Assembly (NCBI GenBank): GCA_013396915.1
Contig: VWZL01002573.1
Coordinates: 797,679 to 861,678 of the forward strand
Origin: Stercorarius parasiticus
Lineage: Eukaryota > Chordata > Aves > Charadriiformes > Stercorariidae
Length of the DNA: 64,000 nt
Reading direction: 5' to 3'
Under the pieces are notes generated by a model. The model searched no databases. It was not told the origin of the DNA and saw only the letters and a program-made list of their open reading frames with translations. The position numbers and the translations under genes are program-made. This document shows positions 10,707-26,000 of this stretch, piece by piece. The first letter of the stretch is position 1. The number at the start of each line of letters is the position of its first letter.

Positions 10707-13700
10707 TACATCTTGCCCTGACACCAGCTCAACTCTGTCTCTCTTGCTACTCATCCCTTGGATACGATTCTTCATTTCTTTAGTATCTCTGTGGAGTCTC
10801 ACGAGGGCAAAACTTGTCCCAGTGCATTTCCTCAGCTCTCACCTACTTTAGAGAAGCAGAATAAGGAAAGCACCTTCCTCCAGGGAGGCTGCTGATGACG
10901 TTAGAGCTGACTGGAGAGAGCTGCAGCTGGCGGAGAACATCACTGATGGGGATGGTCATAGGCCACTTTAAGCAAGTGATGGATATGGAAGCGTTTCCAG
11001 TCACACAAGACTTTTTCAGTTAAAAACCTAAAATTAGACAAATACCTAAGCTGTTAGTTTGTGCATGTAAAGCAAGAATGAGGACAGTTCTCCTAATCCA
11101 CACCTATTCCCTGCTTCTCTCCAGGCTGGCACTAAGGAAGTGTTCTCCCCAGAAGCAGGCTGGACCTCAGCAGTCCCACTGTCCTCCCACAGCCAGAAGC
11201 ATACCCATCTCCCCATCAATGCTAAAGAACGTAAGATTTCAGCCACATGTAGAGTATTTCCAAGCAAATGACCAAACAGTCCACAATGGTGTCACCGGTA
11301 GACTTAGCCTGGGTCACTGGTCAGGATGACCAAACCCAAGCCCGTTTCCTAAAGCAGGATTCCATCCTGCTGTATCCAGCAAGCGGCGAGGTTGTAAGCA
11401 CTCATGGAACAGTTTTAGGGAGGCAGCAGCTCGGGCTGCCTTGGGACTTGGGCATCAGGGGTGTTTTCTGCCATCCCAGGCCAACCCCCCCTTTCTGGCA
11501 GGCTGTCTCACTGCAGGGCTTTGTAATTGGAAAAAAATAATACTCAAATTCAGCGGCGATGACTGCAGTATTAGCTACAGCTGACACAGACAAAGCATTA
11601 CATTAAACATCTCCTACAGCAAGTTGATCATAAGACCCACCCGATAGCTGTAAGTTAATTAGATTCTGATACGTAGTTCGATATCCTGACAAAGACGCTC
11701 AAGCACATACTCGGCATTTGCAATACAAAAGAGAGTTGGTGTAAAGCTGCTACAGAGGCAGTAAGAACCTTTGCTACACAGTTCTAAGTCATCGGGGAAA
11801 AAAACAGTAATTCCCAGACCACATAAATGGCTGCTGATACCTCTGCACTCAAAAGCAGCTGTTTGACTGTTTCTAAACTTTTTTTTTTCAATTTGCAGAT
11901 CACTACAAATAAGTTTTATATCTTCCAATTCCTATTTTAATGCACTACTTTGCAACACAAAATTATGCAGGCTCAAGAATAGTGAGTGGACAGAGGCACG
12001 TAACAGGTTTATTGGCCTGGTTTAGTTTGCACGCTTTATAATGCAAACCAGAAGTGATAATTTTTATTTGATAAAATTCCACGTTGTTTTTACTCTGAGC
12101 AATTCACCAACAAGAACAAACAAGGCGGGTTCCCAAGCTAAAAGGCAAAGGTCCCAAGGTATGACAGAGTGTCAGCCAGTCAGCCAGCGAATGAAAAACC
12201 AGAGGAAACATCATGTTATTAAAAACCTCTAATAATTTGTCCGAAAAAGCACCATAAATTTACTATCCCTTTGGTTTATTGAGATAACCTAATAGTTTCA
12301 GGGGGAAGAGGTTGAAACCAAACCCATTATTACACAAGAAAAAGAAGGGACAGTAAAAGCAAGCATTTGAAGTCATCAAGGTGTTTGACAGTAAATCAAC
12401 AATAGGAGTAGGTAAACTGCAGATTTTCTAAGTTAAATACACAAATATACGTTGAAGATTAAAGACAGAAAGCTATTGCAACAACAACAAATGCTTAAAA
12501 AAAATAATAAAAAATCACAGATTTAACTCTTTTCTCTAAGTTTGTTATATTCCAAAATCTACAACATAAACTCAAAATATAAAGTGAACATAAAGGTTTT
12601 TTCCTTCTAAAACGTTTTTCGGGAAGCAATTCAATGAACGGCTGAATTAATGCTGTCACACAGGGATCAAGAAAAGTGTTTCACGCGTTAGAGCCGCTAA
12701 CAAATGAATTTTGCCAGCTCCATCTTAGCCAGCTTTTCACATCAGCAGAGCACGCAGAGAAAAAGGATCCGAGAACACAACTTGTAGTAAGAGTCATCAG
12801 ACTCCGTTACACGTAAATTTGGCGTTTTTTATTACAAGATTTTATGTAAAATTTCTCTTCCGCAAAAAAACCCAACTCGTTCAAGCTGAAGAAGCTTCTA
12901 ACATGCAAGTGAAAAGACTTAAATTGTTTAAGGCCTCCAGACATTAACAAGAAGTTAAGCACTTCTAATTGCTTTGCAAGTTATCTTAATTTAATAATTA
13001 AAAAATGTAAGTGTAATAGCAGTATAGCCTTACAATTCTGTATGATTCTAAGAACAGTGAATTACACAGTGTCAACTGGTCTAATTTAATGACTAGATTT
13101 TTTCCTTCTTCACAGAAGCCACAAGATACGTGTCCCAGTTCCTTCATTCTTAGCGTGTTTTTGCACTGCCTGGATTTAGGCTTCATATAAGAGAAAATTT
13201 CTGACCCCTGAAGCTTTTGTTTCCTTTTCTGTACTTGCAAACTTCTCTAATTCAAAGGTACGGCAGCTGGTAGGAAGGAGGTAATGGGAACTTCCAGACG
13301 ACAGAATTCATTTCCCAAAGAGAGTACTGAGACAGCCGTTCAAGGAGAAAAAACTTTAAATTCCTACTGAATTACGCTAGATTGAAATTGATGGGACAAC
13401 CAGATCCCTTGGCAACTACTAATCCGATAGATAAAAAGATTTCTATTCAAACCAAGCGCCGAGATGCTAACGGTGAGCTGAAGCCTAAGGACCAAAGCAG
13501 ATCTTCAACTCAATGCAAACTTGCTTTAAATTTGACAGCTGTACAAGTGCACTTCCCAAATTTTTGGAAGCAGTGCTCAGTGGCCTTGGTCTGACACATA
13601 ACAAGCCTGATACGCTACGTCCAACTATTTGGACTGTCTGATCTGCCACCAGCCTGCACCCATGGTTAAAGGTAATTGCATATCTGAAGAATTTGATTAG

Positions 13701-16700
13701 ATTTTAAACGTATCTCTTGGGGGATGGCAGTACGTGGCTATGCCAATGACGAAATTTTCAGTCGGCTTTTTTTGAACATTTGAATGTGGAAATATGTGGC
13801 AAACGCACACCAAAACAAAAGTTAGGACCTAAAATACCCATGTAAAATTCCACTTTCACCCTCACTTTGGATTAACAAGATGATCAACAAGCGTGATCAA
13901 CAGGACCTCCACTTGAGAAACTGAAGACTTGGAGTCTCATCTTAGTGTAAGAGGATGTCAGCAAAACACGGTCATACACAAAGACACAAAATTAAGGCAC
14001 GTAAAACGGCAATGTGCACTAGTGCCTTGGGAAGTACTTAGTTCAGCTACTGCTCCATTTCAGAGAACAGATGGAAACATTTAAAGCCTGGGCAACAGGA
14101 ATTATTTCTTAATAATTCAATAATTTCTTAGTATCAAGGTAGCCTGAAAAACAGGTAAGAATACCTTTAATTCTCAGTGACCTGAGATCTGTGCAACATA
14201 ATGAGGCTAGTTTATCACCCCAATCCTTAGTGATAAGATTTTAAACAGATGAAAGGGTTTTCTGCTCTGTGGCATCATCCAAAGTTTCTAATAGCCTCGT
14301 AACACATTAAATGAGGAATACGTCAGTATATTATTCTTGTGATTCGGCCTTAGCAGGTACAAGTAACAGTGTTCAAGTCCTTCCCCAACTCCAGTAGGTA
14401 CAATTTTTTTTTGAGGGTTATATTCTTGAATACTTCTAGTAAGACATATCTAAAGGTTTGGTGCTAGAGAAAGTGACTCACCTTACACACGAAACAAGAG
14501 TCTCCAAGGAGATCTAGACAGAAAGCCTGACGTACTTCCGAAGAGCCAACACAAGCACTACTAAAATCAGCCTCCAAACATCTTGTTATAATATGAAATA
14601 CCCAACCAAGCCACCACACAGAATATGAACATTACTAAAAACGTTTTAACGCTGTAGCTCATGTAGCTAATAGTTAGCTGCTACTAAGTGGAATTATTGA
14701 ATTAGCAATTTTAAAGCAGTGTTCCAAATAGTCAACACAAACCAGATACAGTCTTCTGAACTATTTATTTTTTGAACTATAAACACGTCCTCTGGTAAAC
14801 TACATAAATTAAGAATCTACTCATGCAGCTAGATCCTCATCCAGCGTACTGGGGCTTCGCTACAAAGCAGTGTAAATTTACTCAAGGTCAGAATTTACCC
14901 TAAAGCATACACGAAACTGTAGCAAATGGAAACAGCCAAATCATCTGTCTGTAACTGCTGTAGGTCAGCCCCAGCCAAGTACACTCTGGTAAATACAACA
15001 GGGTAAAAAAAATTTGTACTTCAGCACCTTCAAGTATTTTAGGCAGCAGATAAAATCGAGCAGTTTAAAACAAGGTTTTACTTTAAATAGACTTTTGCTT
15101 TATTCTTCCAATGAAACCTTAAATACAGGAAATATGCACTCACCTGCTCAGAAACACTACTGTACTCAAACATTCCTCATATTATCATCAAGAACTACTG
15201 TTATGCCCATGTACCAAAATATTTCATATCAATATTTCTTCCCGCTTGATGTAACCAAGTCATTTTGCGGCAGAGTTAATATGACAGCACAGAGTAAACT
15301 CTCTTTTCTGCTTTATCAGTTTTATTCATTGTCTTAATCCAAATACAAATCCTACCGCAAACTCCAAACGTGTTGCGATCGTTCGCTGAATGGGAGCCAG
15401 GGCCCTCGCACCACAGGTCACAGAGATGAAAACACTAAATCTCTGTACAGGAATTAAAGAGCACAACTCTTTCAAAGCGGTCACATTTCACATCGCTTTT
15501 CTAAACTCATTCATCCCCCCAGTCCTGAACTCCGCTAACTGCAGACCATTTAGCATCTCTGTACACATTTCGCCAATACGCTTGATACAAATGCGTTTTG
15601 TAGCATGCTTTCCAGATGCCATTTATGAAGATTAACGCATATAATCAATAAAAAGGAATGTAAGTTTATTTTACTCTCCGCTTTCAAATTTTTGTGCCAT
15701 CAGCAATAGAAGACGATTCGGAGACTGCCATGTACGTAACTGGGGTGAAGAGTCATACCGAGTAGATCCAACACACCTTCAGAGCAAAGAGCGCCCCTGC
15801 CCAAATGACTACAGTCACAGGCAGGGACTGTCCCACTACAAAGACAGTTTGAGATAGGGGAGTTTTGAGAAGTTAAGGTAAACCAAAAAGCTAAAGAGAT
15901 AGAATCTTAAAATTTGTTTTGATTTCCCACTTTTAGAGAGCAACACTGTTTAAAAACCTTAATCCATGAAGCTTTCTGGAACTATAGCAAGATAATTTGA
16001 CACATTATGCTGCTCTGGAGTTTAGGTCACGCACACTGACATCATGTTTTGCAGGAATTTTGAATATCCTCAGCATTATGTTATTTGACATTCATGGAAT
16101 CATCTCAGGTTAAACTAAATGGCAATACGTTGCATCAGGTTGTATTTTAGTAACGGCAATGCTGCCAGCTTAGCAAGGAATTCAGGATTTTAGGTATTTT
16201 ATATTACCGCAAAGGCACTATGTGTACATTTGCATACAGTAACTGTTCTATCAGTGGAAACGTTCGTCAGTGATTTAGAGGCATAGCACTTAAGCACAAT
16301 TATCAACTTTGAAGCCTATCAATTTGATTTTTGCCTGCCTTCCTCCTTTTTAGCTGGCATTAGCACCAGAAGTTCTGGCATAGATTGTTTTCAGTTTGCA
16401 CACATTTAAAACCAGTGTTGATTTCCTGGGACAGCTGATTTTAAACTGCTTTTTAAAAACTCCCTTTAACTGAATAAGATTTACAAACGGGCCATAAAGA
16501 TTTCTTGTACTATTAACCATTTGATTTCCAGCACCCTAGAGCAAGGCTCATTTTCATTTTCTCTTTCCCCTGGTAGCTAAAGTGACTTTCTCAAATCATT
16601 GCAAAGTGTTAACAAGATTTCCCAGAGGCAGCGTGCCTCCTCTCCTCTGTCCCATGTACACCATACACACGCACGGATACCCCAGGATTTGTCCATGGCA

Positions 16701-16889
16701 AAGCAAAACTATTCTTTCCGTTGGCTGGATGGACAGCCAGCTATCCACTACCTGTACTGGAAAGCACACAACATTTCAAAACCTCTTTCACTGCTCCAGG
16801 CTCCCCGGTCTGGCAGCTCAGAGCTCTCAGCACACTGCTCGGGTTGGAGCCGTTAGAGCCACCAGCACCCTGGAGTGAAGCTGAAGCAC
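10707..16889. other. Unique non-coding DNA, no gene recognised
   Basis: No repeat family or gene was recognised. On the plus strand, 14148 has a good donor-like CAG then GTAAGA, and on the minus strand 14483 and 15151 have good donor-like sites (TAAG then GTGAGT; GCAG then GTGAGT). None is paired with an equally good acceptor and a frame of known family. A T run lies at 11879-11888. Confidence 0.65.
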
Positions 16890-17043
16890 TTCAAGAGGTG
16901 GTGGAGGCGCCGCCCCAGGAGGTATTTAAAAGATGGGTAGACGTGGCACTTCGGGACATAGTTCAGTGGGGGATTTGGCAGTGTTAGGTTTACGGTTGGC
17001 TCGATGATCTTAAAGGTCTTTTCCAACCTCAATGATTCTATGA
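16890..17043 (+). mobile_element. CR1 LINE 3' fragment
   Basis: Starts at CAAGAGGTGGTGGAGGC, which encodes the last part of CR1 ORF2 ([15 protein letters not shown]), continues through the 3' UTR with TTGGCTCGATGATCTTAAAGG and ends AATGATTCTATGA. About 150 bases long, strongly 5'-truncated. The in-frame ORF2 tail is closed by a TAG shortly after the RDIV block. Confidence 0.93.
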
Positions 17044-20000
17044 GGTGCTGATCAAATTTATGGCTGAGACCAAACGATCTGCTCCGCTCCCCAACCAAAA
17101 ACCTAGCCAAAGAACAGGGACAAAGAAAACGATGACAGAAAGAATGAAACAAAAAGAAGCACGTGAACCTATGAGAGAACTGTGAGCACTGCATAAAGCA
17201 CATATTTTGGATATAAGAGGGACCAGCTTTTTGTCTGGTTAAACCACAGATGCCTGCTGCACCCAAGATCATGTCTACAGACAAATCCTGATGTTGAGAT
17301 TGAACTGTAAACACGGGATCCAAGGACTCAGTCCTCTCTCCCATTCCCTAAAGACATCTCTCCTTCCCTGCTCTCCCTGAGGACGGACAGTATTTCCCAG
17401 CAGTTTCACACACCTCAGAGCACAACGAAAGCCAAGGGACTGCATGGAGGACAATCCGCTCTTTGCATGGCTGTGCAACCTCAGATGCCTGATGCTGTTT
17501 AGCAGGGGGCTTTTTTTTGTTTGTTTGTTTTCTAATTATCAACTCTTACAATTCTCTGAATTTCCTTTTGTTGTTTTATTAAGTAGTTATTATATTTTTC
17601 GATTTAATAAAATGCCAGGGATTTTTACTCTCCGTGTATTTTTTGTTTTTTTTTCAGAAGGGACAAAAAGGAACAGGCATCCAATTTACTTCTTGGTATC
17701 TTTTGGTTTAACAGTAATGCTAAACATATCCTTCCATTTTTTTGCAAAAAAAGTAATACTGCTGTTCAGATGCACGCTATCAGTTCCCAGACAGCTTTTT
17801 GGAATATTAATCTTATTTTAAGAGAGACATGTTAAGCATAAATAGTTTACAAAATGAAAAAGCAGGATGAAATTATGAAAGCAACCAGAACTGAGCATAT
17901 GATGCCAAGGTAAAATATTTCTTAAGTGCCTATGTAATACATCAGACTTCTCTACGCCCCTTGGCAAGGCTCATTCCGTCTCCTCCCGCTGTCCCTGCTG
18001 CCAGCCCCACCTCCCTTAGCATGGGAAACAATTCTTCAAACTGTGCAAAACAAGCTGAAAGTCTATTACTTCTAACTTAGCCATCAGTAATTACCTTGCT
18101 TTGGAGTCACATATATTAGCTAAAACTCACCGTGTGCCATTACTGCTGGGCAGGTGTCACCCCACGTCCTGTAGCCCAGGTGTGACACTCCCTCCTGCCT
18201 CTAGTTGTCCCGTGCACAACCTTTGGGTACCCAACTGGTGAGGCACCCAACCTTTAACGGGGTGAAGTTATCAGCTACTAAGCTTCTTTCTGGAAGCGTT
18301 CTTTGAAACACTGCAAAACCTGGTATTTTTTTTTTTAAACACCTAAAGAATACCAGTTTTCCCAAACCAATTCACTGTTTTCCCTCCTCCTGGATACACA
18401 CTGATATCTTACACATCCATCAAAAGCCTCGGCATAACCTGGGACTCGAAGCACTGAGAACCGCTGCCCATGCCATGCAAATGTCCATCACAAAGGCACT
18501 AGCTGATGTCCGGCTAGCAAATGCTTACACTCACCACTACGCTAGTGAAGCCTCCAAACTGTACTTCACGCACAATGGAAACCTTCTCCTGGTGAGTCAC
18601 CAGGAAGTTATTCTTTTTTTGGCACCAGTATGGATCCGAGTAAATTAACAGACACGCAGGAAAGCTCTTCTCCTGCATCCCAAATCTCTAAAGCCATTTT
18701 TGGACTTGTAGGCATGAACCACTGAAACAACAACAGATGAAGAGACAGTTTGATTCCTGAAAAGGACTGGCCAAAGGCCTTACATCTCGTATTCCTGTCA
18801 AAATACGTCCAAAAGATATCATATGTGAAATCTATCGAAAGCTGAGTGTTAAAAAAATAAATCAACCTAATTAGGTAGACAGCTAGCCCTACCATTCTTT
18901 ATTAAGTAGTTACGGAATGTCCATGGTAAAAAGCACACAGGCTCTAGAGATCACCACCATCTGCATTTAAAACTACACCGAGTTCACATATTTGATGATG
19001 AGGTGAGTGAAACTTAAATAAAATGTAAGTTCTTCTAATGTTCAAAGACTGCCTTGAAGGTGTAAGCATGTTTTTAGCTATTTTAGCACATTTCCTTTAG
19101 AAGCAGTGATTAGGTTTGTGTTTTTGTTGTCCTCTTTGGCTTCCAAGTCTTGAAAGTATTAACTCTGCTTTGAGTTTTCAGGAATACTTCTGCATTTTGT
19201 TTTACTGTCAAGCCTGGAGCTGCAGCGGACAAGGAAAAGCTCAGGTTTGCTGCCTTCGAAGGGGCAAGCGATCACGAGGGAGCACCCGAACCCACCCGAA
19301 AACGTGTGCTTTAAATTCCTAGGGGCAAAGGACCATCTGTGCAGTCTTTACAGATCTCATGTGGGCAACCGCATGGTTGGACACCAATTTCTGGAGAGCT
19401 CTCTTTCAGCAGACACAGAGAAGGGAACTTTGAGGAGTATATGACAAGTGCGCACAACACAGATTTGGACAAACCCAGATGTGTCCGAGGTTACCCCACC
19501 ATTGACATTTGTTGGTCAAACCCTGAATGTAGTAATTTATTGAACGTAAATCACCAAGTTGCAGAAGTGATGGAAAAATCTACTAAGAAAATAACCTGTG
19601 TTTATTTTCTCTAGAAAAATCTTCACAAGAGAACCTCATTAGAAACATCTCCAATATCTTTCTTTTTTACCTTTTATTAGAGCTGAAGAATCATGGAAAT
19701 GAATGACAGAGATGGCTTCAGCCTTCAGCGTTCCTTCATGGTGCCAGTGAACAGTTTTTAGATGGGACAAAATACTAGATGAGTTCAAGGACAGACAAGA
19801 AAAAATTAACTGATAATGAATCTTAGAGCTCGTACTACAAAACATGCTGCAAAAATATCGACATGTGCCAAATCCAGAAGGGCCAGGTATCTCATATGAG
19901 GTGCCTATCCAAAATGTAGCAATGAAACACACCTCAATCGATAGAGCGCTGCACTTTGTGAACAGAACTGAAAAGCTTTTTCAGATCTGACATCAGTTTC

Positions 20001-23000
20001 CGCAGAAGCGGGACCTAACTCAGACTTCAGTAATGGTGCATGAACACTGACTGCGTCCTCAAATCTGCTTTAACATCACCTTTTTACCATCACTAAATGA
20101 CCGCATTTAGTTCAATGCTAAAACATATAGTTCAATCCTCGATTCCTGTTTCATAAACTTCTATTTCTACCCAAACAAATAACTTACTGTTGTGTCAGTC
20201 CAGTAGCGATTTGCTATGTTGGATTTTTTTTTTTTCTCCCTTTCGGTGAATACATCCCATTATTGTAAATATTATACGAACTTGAATCTAAGGAACACAG
20301 CCCGGCTATTCCAACACCTAAGGAAGAACCTATGGTCCCCTGCAAGCTCTCCCTGCCCTTCAGCCCACCTGCCAGCAATGCCACCCAGTTCGCTTCCCAG
20401 GCTGAGGGGCTAAACTGGTTTTACTACGTATATACTTAGTTCTGGATTTAGGAACTGATCATGGAGGAGGATGTCAGACCCTTCTTTCCATCCAGTCAAG
20501 AATGTAATCCCCTTACCCAAACCCTAGAAGTCACTTATGGCTTCAGCTGCTCCTCCAGAAGAGCTCCGTAGTGGGCAAGGACTGAGGGTGCCAGTCGCAG
20601 AGCCCCGCGGGATCCTGCCTAAGCCTGTACCTGGAGTGCAGGCTCTAAACATACAGCAATGCAATTTTTTCCCTATCACAGAATTTTGTGTTGAACTATA
20701 TATTTGGGGCAGCACTAGCCTTAATACATGTTTTAGCCTCCAAAAAAATCTCTAAATTTTAATTTAACATCTCCCACATTGTTTCTATCAGTAATTTAGG
20801 GGATAAAGCAGTAAGGCATGTCAGTAGCATAGCTGTGAACTTAGTATGCTGTGTATCAATTTTATGCTAGAGAGCCACAGCAAGAGTATGCTAGGCTGTG
20901 TTTCTTAGCACGCTGTTTGGCGGATTATTTTCACATAAATGGCTTTCACAAACTTTTTCCAATTGGCATCGTTTTTTCTCTTTGCACATAGTGCAAGAAA
21001 ATGCTAAAGCACGTGTACAGGGAGATGAAGAAAGTATATAATACCATAACAACAACAAGCAACAATGCAATTATGAAAGATTTAATAGGTTTAAGCGAAG
21101 AGAAAATACTTAAGTTGTTCCAGATGAAAGGTAGAGCAGTATTAATTTTATATAAAAAGCTATTTCTTACTATTACAGGCAATTAAATATGGAAATATTT
21201 TCTAAGTGAAACGGCGAGCTCATTATCACTTCCAGGCTTCGAAACAAGATCAGGGAGCTTTCGAACAGGCGAGCTTGAACCCAGGTTCTGCAAAAAGTGA
21301 TAGTCTGCCTGCTGAAGGAAACGAGCAAACAGTCCCTGTGGTCTCTTCTGGCCTTTGGGTTTTTAATTCCCTTCCTCTCCCTTACGCGCACAACAAAAAA
21401 AAACCATCTGTCTTGGGCAGGAAAGTAAAATAAGCAGAGTAGATCTATAGATGGAAGACACAACCGAAGAATCTACGTCCATTTGAAGGCACTACTCCCA
21501 CCTTCACTCAAAGATATGCTTTTACAACAAGTATCTCTAATTTGAAAGCATTTTATCATTGATCAGCTGCACTTTACTGCTTTGCAAAAGGACTTCAATA
21601 TATAACTTTGTACATTAAGGACGCGTTTGTAGAGTCTGTTTTGCTGGGGAAAGAGACAGCAGCTATGGGAAATGCAGCTTGCATCCCTTCACCCTGCTTC
21701 TTCCCAAACGAGCATCATCCGATGCCGTGTGTGGTCCAGATCTCCGGACCTTGCTCTTTCTCATCAGCTTCTTCCCTCCCCGCTCCCTGCAGCTGCAGCC
21801 AGGCTGGTTCGTGTGTAATTATAAACCATCTTTTACTGTCTCAGATGGAATTTTAGCTCTGCATTCCTGTAGTCCAAATCAAAACTATTCATAAAGAATG
21901 CATAATTTTGTATGTTTAGATGGGACAATCATGATAAACTAATGTGAGGGCATCGAACCTCACTCGGAAACATCTGTGTCAAACCAGTGACTTGTCATGT
22001 GAACATTTAACTTCTTTTTCCTCAGCTACATTGGGAACAACAAGCTTTTTGGTAAAATGTACCAGTATATCACCCCAAAGCAGTGATCCATTTTGCTAAC
22101 AAGAACCTAGAAAGACCTTTCTTATGTCCTAGCAGGGCAAAAAAGCCACCATTTCACAAGATCTTTTGTGCCACCAAAACAAAACGTCAATATTCTGCTC
22201 CTGTTGTGAGCCCAAGGCTCTTTTTTTCTAAGAAAAGGGACTATCTAAAAATAGGTTTGTTTAGGATGGTCCTCCCACCATCCTAAACAGGTAGGCAAAA
22301 GGTAACTTTGTTTTGTCATTTGAAATAGCGTACCTATTTTTAGAGACTTGAAACGTATTTCAAATTTAAGATCATCAACAAAATTTAATTTAGGAAAAAT
22401 CATGAAAATCATCCTTTTAATCTATGTACTACTTCTTTATAATAACTTCCACCGAAAAGATTATCGCAAAAAAGTCTTAAGTACAAAGCAAACATATAAA
22501 ACCAACTGAATTATGGACACACATTTGGTGGTAACCACCAAATTTTATACCACGATGCTGAGAAAGGTGTCTGGTCAGGTTTTACTCTTCTCAGTCTTTG
22601 ACACTGTAAACCAACTGGTTTTTACAGGATTTCAGGGATGCAGATAAGGTATCAGGGCTACCCACACGCTTAACGTTATATGTGACAGACGTCAAAATCA
22701 GCTAAGTATTGGTAATGTGGCATTTTTAGAGTAATATCATCTAAATCAGCGATTTGCTAACTTGCTACACGGGAAGATACATGTTTTGTGGTTTCATAAT
22801 ACGAACGAATTAGCAATGCGTTTTAAAATGCCCCTTTTGCAGGAACAACAGTACTTTTCTCTAGCATCACTGGTTCCAAATAATTGTTTTTCAAAGATTA
22901 AAACCGATTTTAATAAGGATTAACTTGATCAAGGCACGTGCATGAATTTCTGTTGATATAACACTTTGAAGACAGTTACTAAGATTTTTACCCTTTAAAT

Positions 23001-26000
23001 GGTATTATAACAGTTAGAACGGTATTTGAGTAAAATGATCTACTGATGAATCCTCCGTACAGACACACTAATATACTAGTATCATCTAAGTGAATGTTGA
23101 ATTCATCGCGTTTTTCACCAAGCAGCAGTTATCTGATCTTCTGCAAGTCAATGGAAATACTGTCATTAAGCTTTAATCAGGTAAAGTTTTCTTACTTTCT
23201 CCAGCTGCGAAATGTCATACTACACACAAGGTACTCAATAACCTCACCAAGATCACTTGAATATGAATATTTGGGGGTTATAAGTCCCACAAAGAAGCCC
23301 AAAGTTGACATGCAACTAACAACCAAGTGCTCCCTTCTACCTTCTGCAAAAATCAAGACCTTTATTCTGTGCTGCTCTTGACTAATTAGAGAGACGTTGT
23401 ATGGGAACATGCGGTGTATTTATTCACTTTGGAAGACACCTCACTCTCACATCTACGGAATGCAAAAGCCAAGGACTCTGACTGATGCCAGCATCTATCT
23501 GCTGAAGATCCTTTCAGACTATGTAACACTGCTTCTTCTTCAAGAAGATGAAATTGTGTAAAATAACCATCTGAAGCATATGTGTCATGGGTATATATTT
23601 AATTCTATACTATGAGAATATAATAGAAACTGAAAGCTACTACATGAGAACTTCATTCAACACAAAGAATATCCTCCAGTCAGAACACCTACATGTCAGA
23701 CTATTCCAGGCTGCCATTATGCCTACTGTCAAATGTTCATTTGCCTACAGAATCTATCCTATGAAAATGTCACTTGCTGTCACTCAACTCCTTAAACTAT
23801 GCTTGAGATAAAAAGAAAACTGGAGGAAAAAAAAGAACCTGAACCAACACAGGTGTCTACACTAGAAAAAGTATAAAACTTCCAAACAAGAATTCGTAGC
23901 ATAAGCAAAAACGCTGTGTTAGAATTATTTAGGTGAGGTTAAATCACATACATTATCACACACATAATATAAGTGATACAGGTTTTGTTCTTCTGCTTTT
24001 ATTGAAGGTGAAGCTGTGGCCGGGTTTCCTGCTCCAGTTCCTGTTCCCTTTGTCAGGACGGCAATTAAGTGAGAATTCTGTCATGTAGCTACCTTCTCAT
24101 AAACTATTATCAAATTATACACAGGATTCAACAACAAACATTTCTATTTATGTATCAATAGTATGAAAATAATAGCGTTTTGTTTTCTGACATCTAAACA
24201 ACACACATCTCAAAGATATTACAGTTACTTTGCAAAATTCATGCTGAGGTCTACACCCTAAATAGTTTTAGTTCCCGTATTAAGGACTCAACAGATGGAT
24301 GGAGATGATATTTTAACTTTTCCAGCTACCCTTCAAATGCAAAGTTTAGTTCACCCATCCTTTTCCTAAGCTCAAGTATTTTCGCCCCCGGTCTCAGAAT
24401 GGTACCTATAAACTTTCATACACCGAGGATAAAAGCCGAAAGAAATTTAATGAATCATCACTTTGAAGTGATGTGGTCGGAGTTTGGGAGACAAAGTTAA
24501 AGCCAATTGTGGAGATCTTGGTGAAAACTTTACCTCTCATCAACGTTTTTCAGGAACGCGGTAAAGAATAAAAAAGAAACATTCTGTTTTGACTGACGGC
24601 TCTGGAGTATCACCACAGGTTTTCACAGAAAGAGTGGCTCTTCTGAAACTTTGCGTGAGCTTGAATTTAAAGGCACCACTGGTTTAAATTTAAAAGCGTT
24701 GCACTGAACCGGGACCCTTTTAAGAGAAGAGACAAAGACGTTTGAGATTCACTGAGCTGGATGAGCAGAAACTGACGGGGGTAGGGATATACTGACAAAA
24801 GCCAGTTAAGAGTCTGAAAAATGATGATGCCTTGTTTAAAGATAAACCAACAAAAGCAAAAATTAGTTAGTTCAAAGCTCTTATTTCTCATTGTAGGAAA
24901 GCTGTTGCTGCTATACTTGTAATATATAAATTGCAGCTCCTGGTGGTACAAGGCCAGGTGAGACATGGATAAACACTGGTGACCCAAGCGAACGTGCCAA
25001 CTTCAACCCAGGGCTGTACGCAAAGCCGTGGGAGCACCAAGGGTTCCTCCCTTCCCACCACTGCCTTTACAGAACCAACATCTTGCTTAACTGGAGACAA
25101 CTGCAAACAGCTCAAGAGTCAAGGAAAGCTCCCGACCCTTCTCCCTGCACATTATAACGAGGACAGAAACGAGCAGAAAAGCCAACTTGGCCAGGCCTTT
25201 GCTGGAGGGGACACTTGCATGTGGGACAGGACCCACTGGTCAGAATCACCAACACCAGTTATCCAAACCAACCACTGGCTGATGAACCACAGCACAGACA
25301 TCTCTCTTTTTTTGTATTTTCACTTTCCTCAACCATTTTGATAGGTTTTCATCATGATAGCAGGCCTACAAGGATGTGAATTTATAGTAAGGGGAAAATA
25401 AAACAAAATTAAATAGCAAAATGGAAAAAATCCACCTCCACAAACTTCCAGAACATCTTCATGTAAAGAAAAACAATGGTTTCCTATGTTTTCATTAACC
25501 GCTCTATTTTAAATTTACTACCCTTGAGCTTCTTTTTAGAGCACTGTTTTTTCAGAAGGAATTGAAGATTTGAATTTCGTTTGGTGTTACAACAGAAAAA
25601 GAATAATTCAGTTTATAGCACATGCTACGCTCTTCCTTTAAATATTTTGTGTAATTAACAAACAATGATAGTAGTTCTATTATCTGTTATTTTAAACCCA
25701 TAGCTCTTCAAGGAAAAATGAAGATGATGTGGCTTTTCCTTCACAGGAATTTCTTGAGGTATTACAGGAAAACGTAAGGATGGATATTCGTAAAACTTTC
25801 TAACTTTCTAACATCCCAAACTGAAATCATAAAAACCCCCAAAACCTTCTGGAGACACGCAGGTTGCTGTGACTGTATGAAGCCTCACACAACTAATTCA
25901 GAAGCTGTGTGGCCAGCTTTGCTAAGGAAAATTAGACATTCAAAAAGGTCAATTTTAACAGTTGTGCTATGATGTTTTTAACTTTAAAGAGAGATGTATT

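Noticed and set aside
16853..17344. 163-codon minus-strand open frame
   Set aside because: Its 3' part is the antisense of a CR1 tail and the rest has no recognisable homology.
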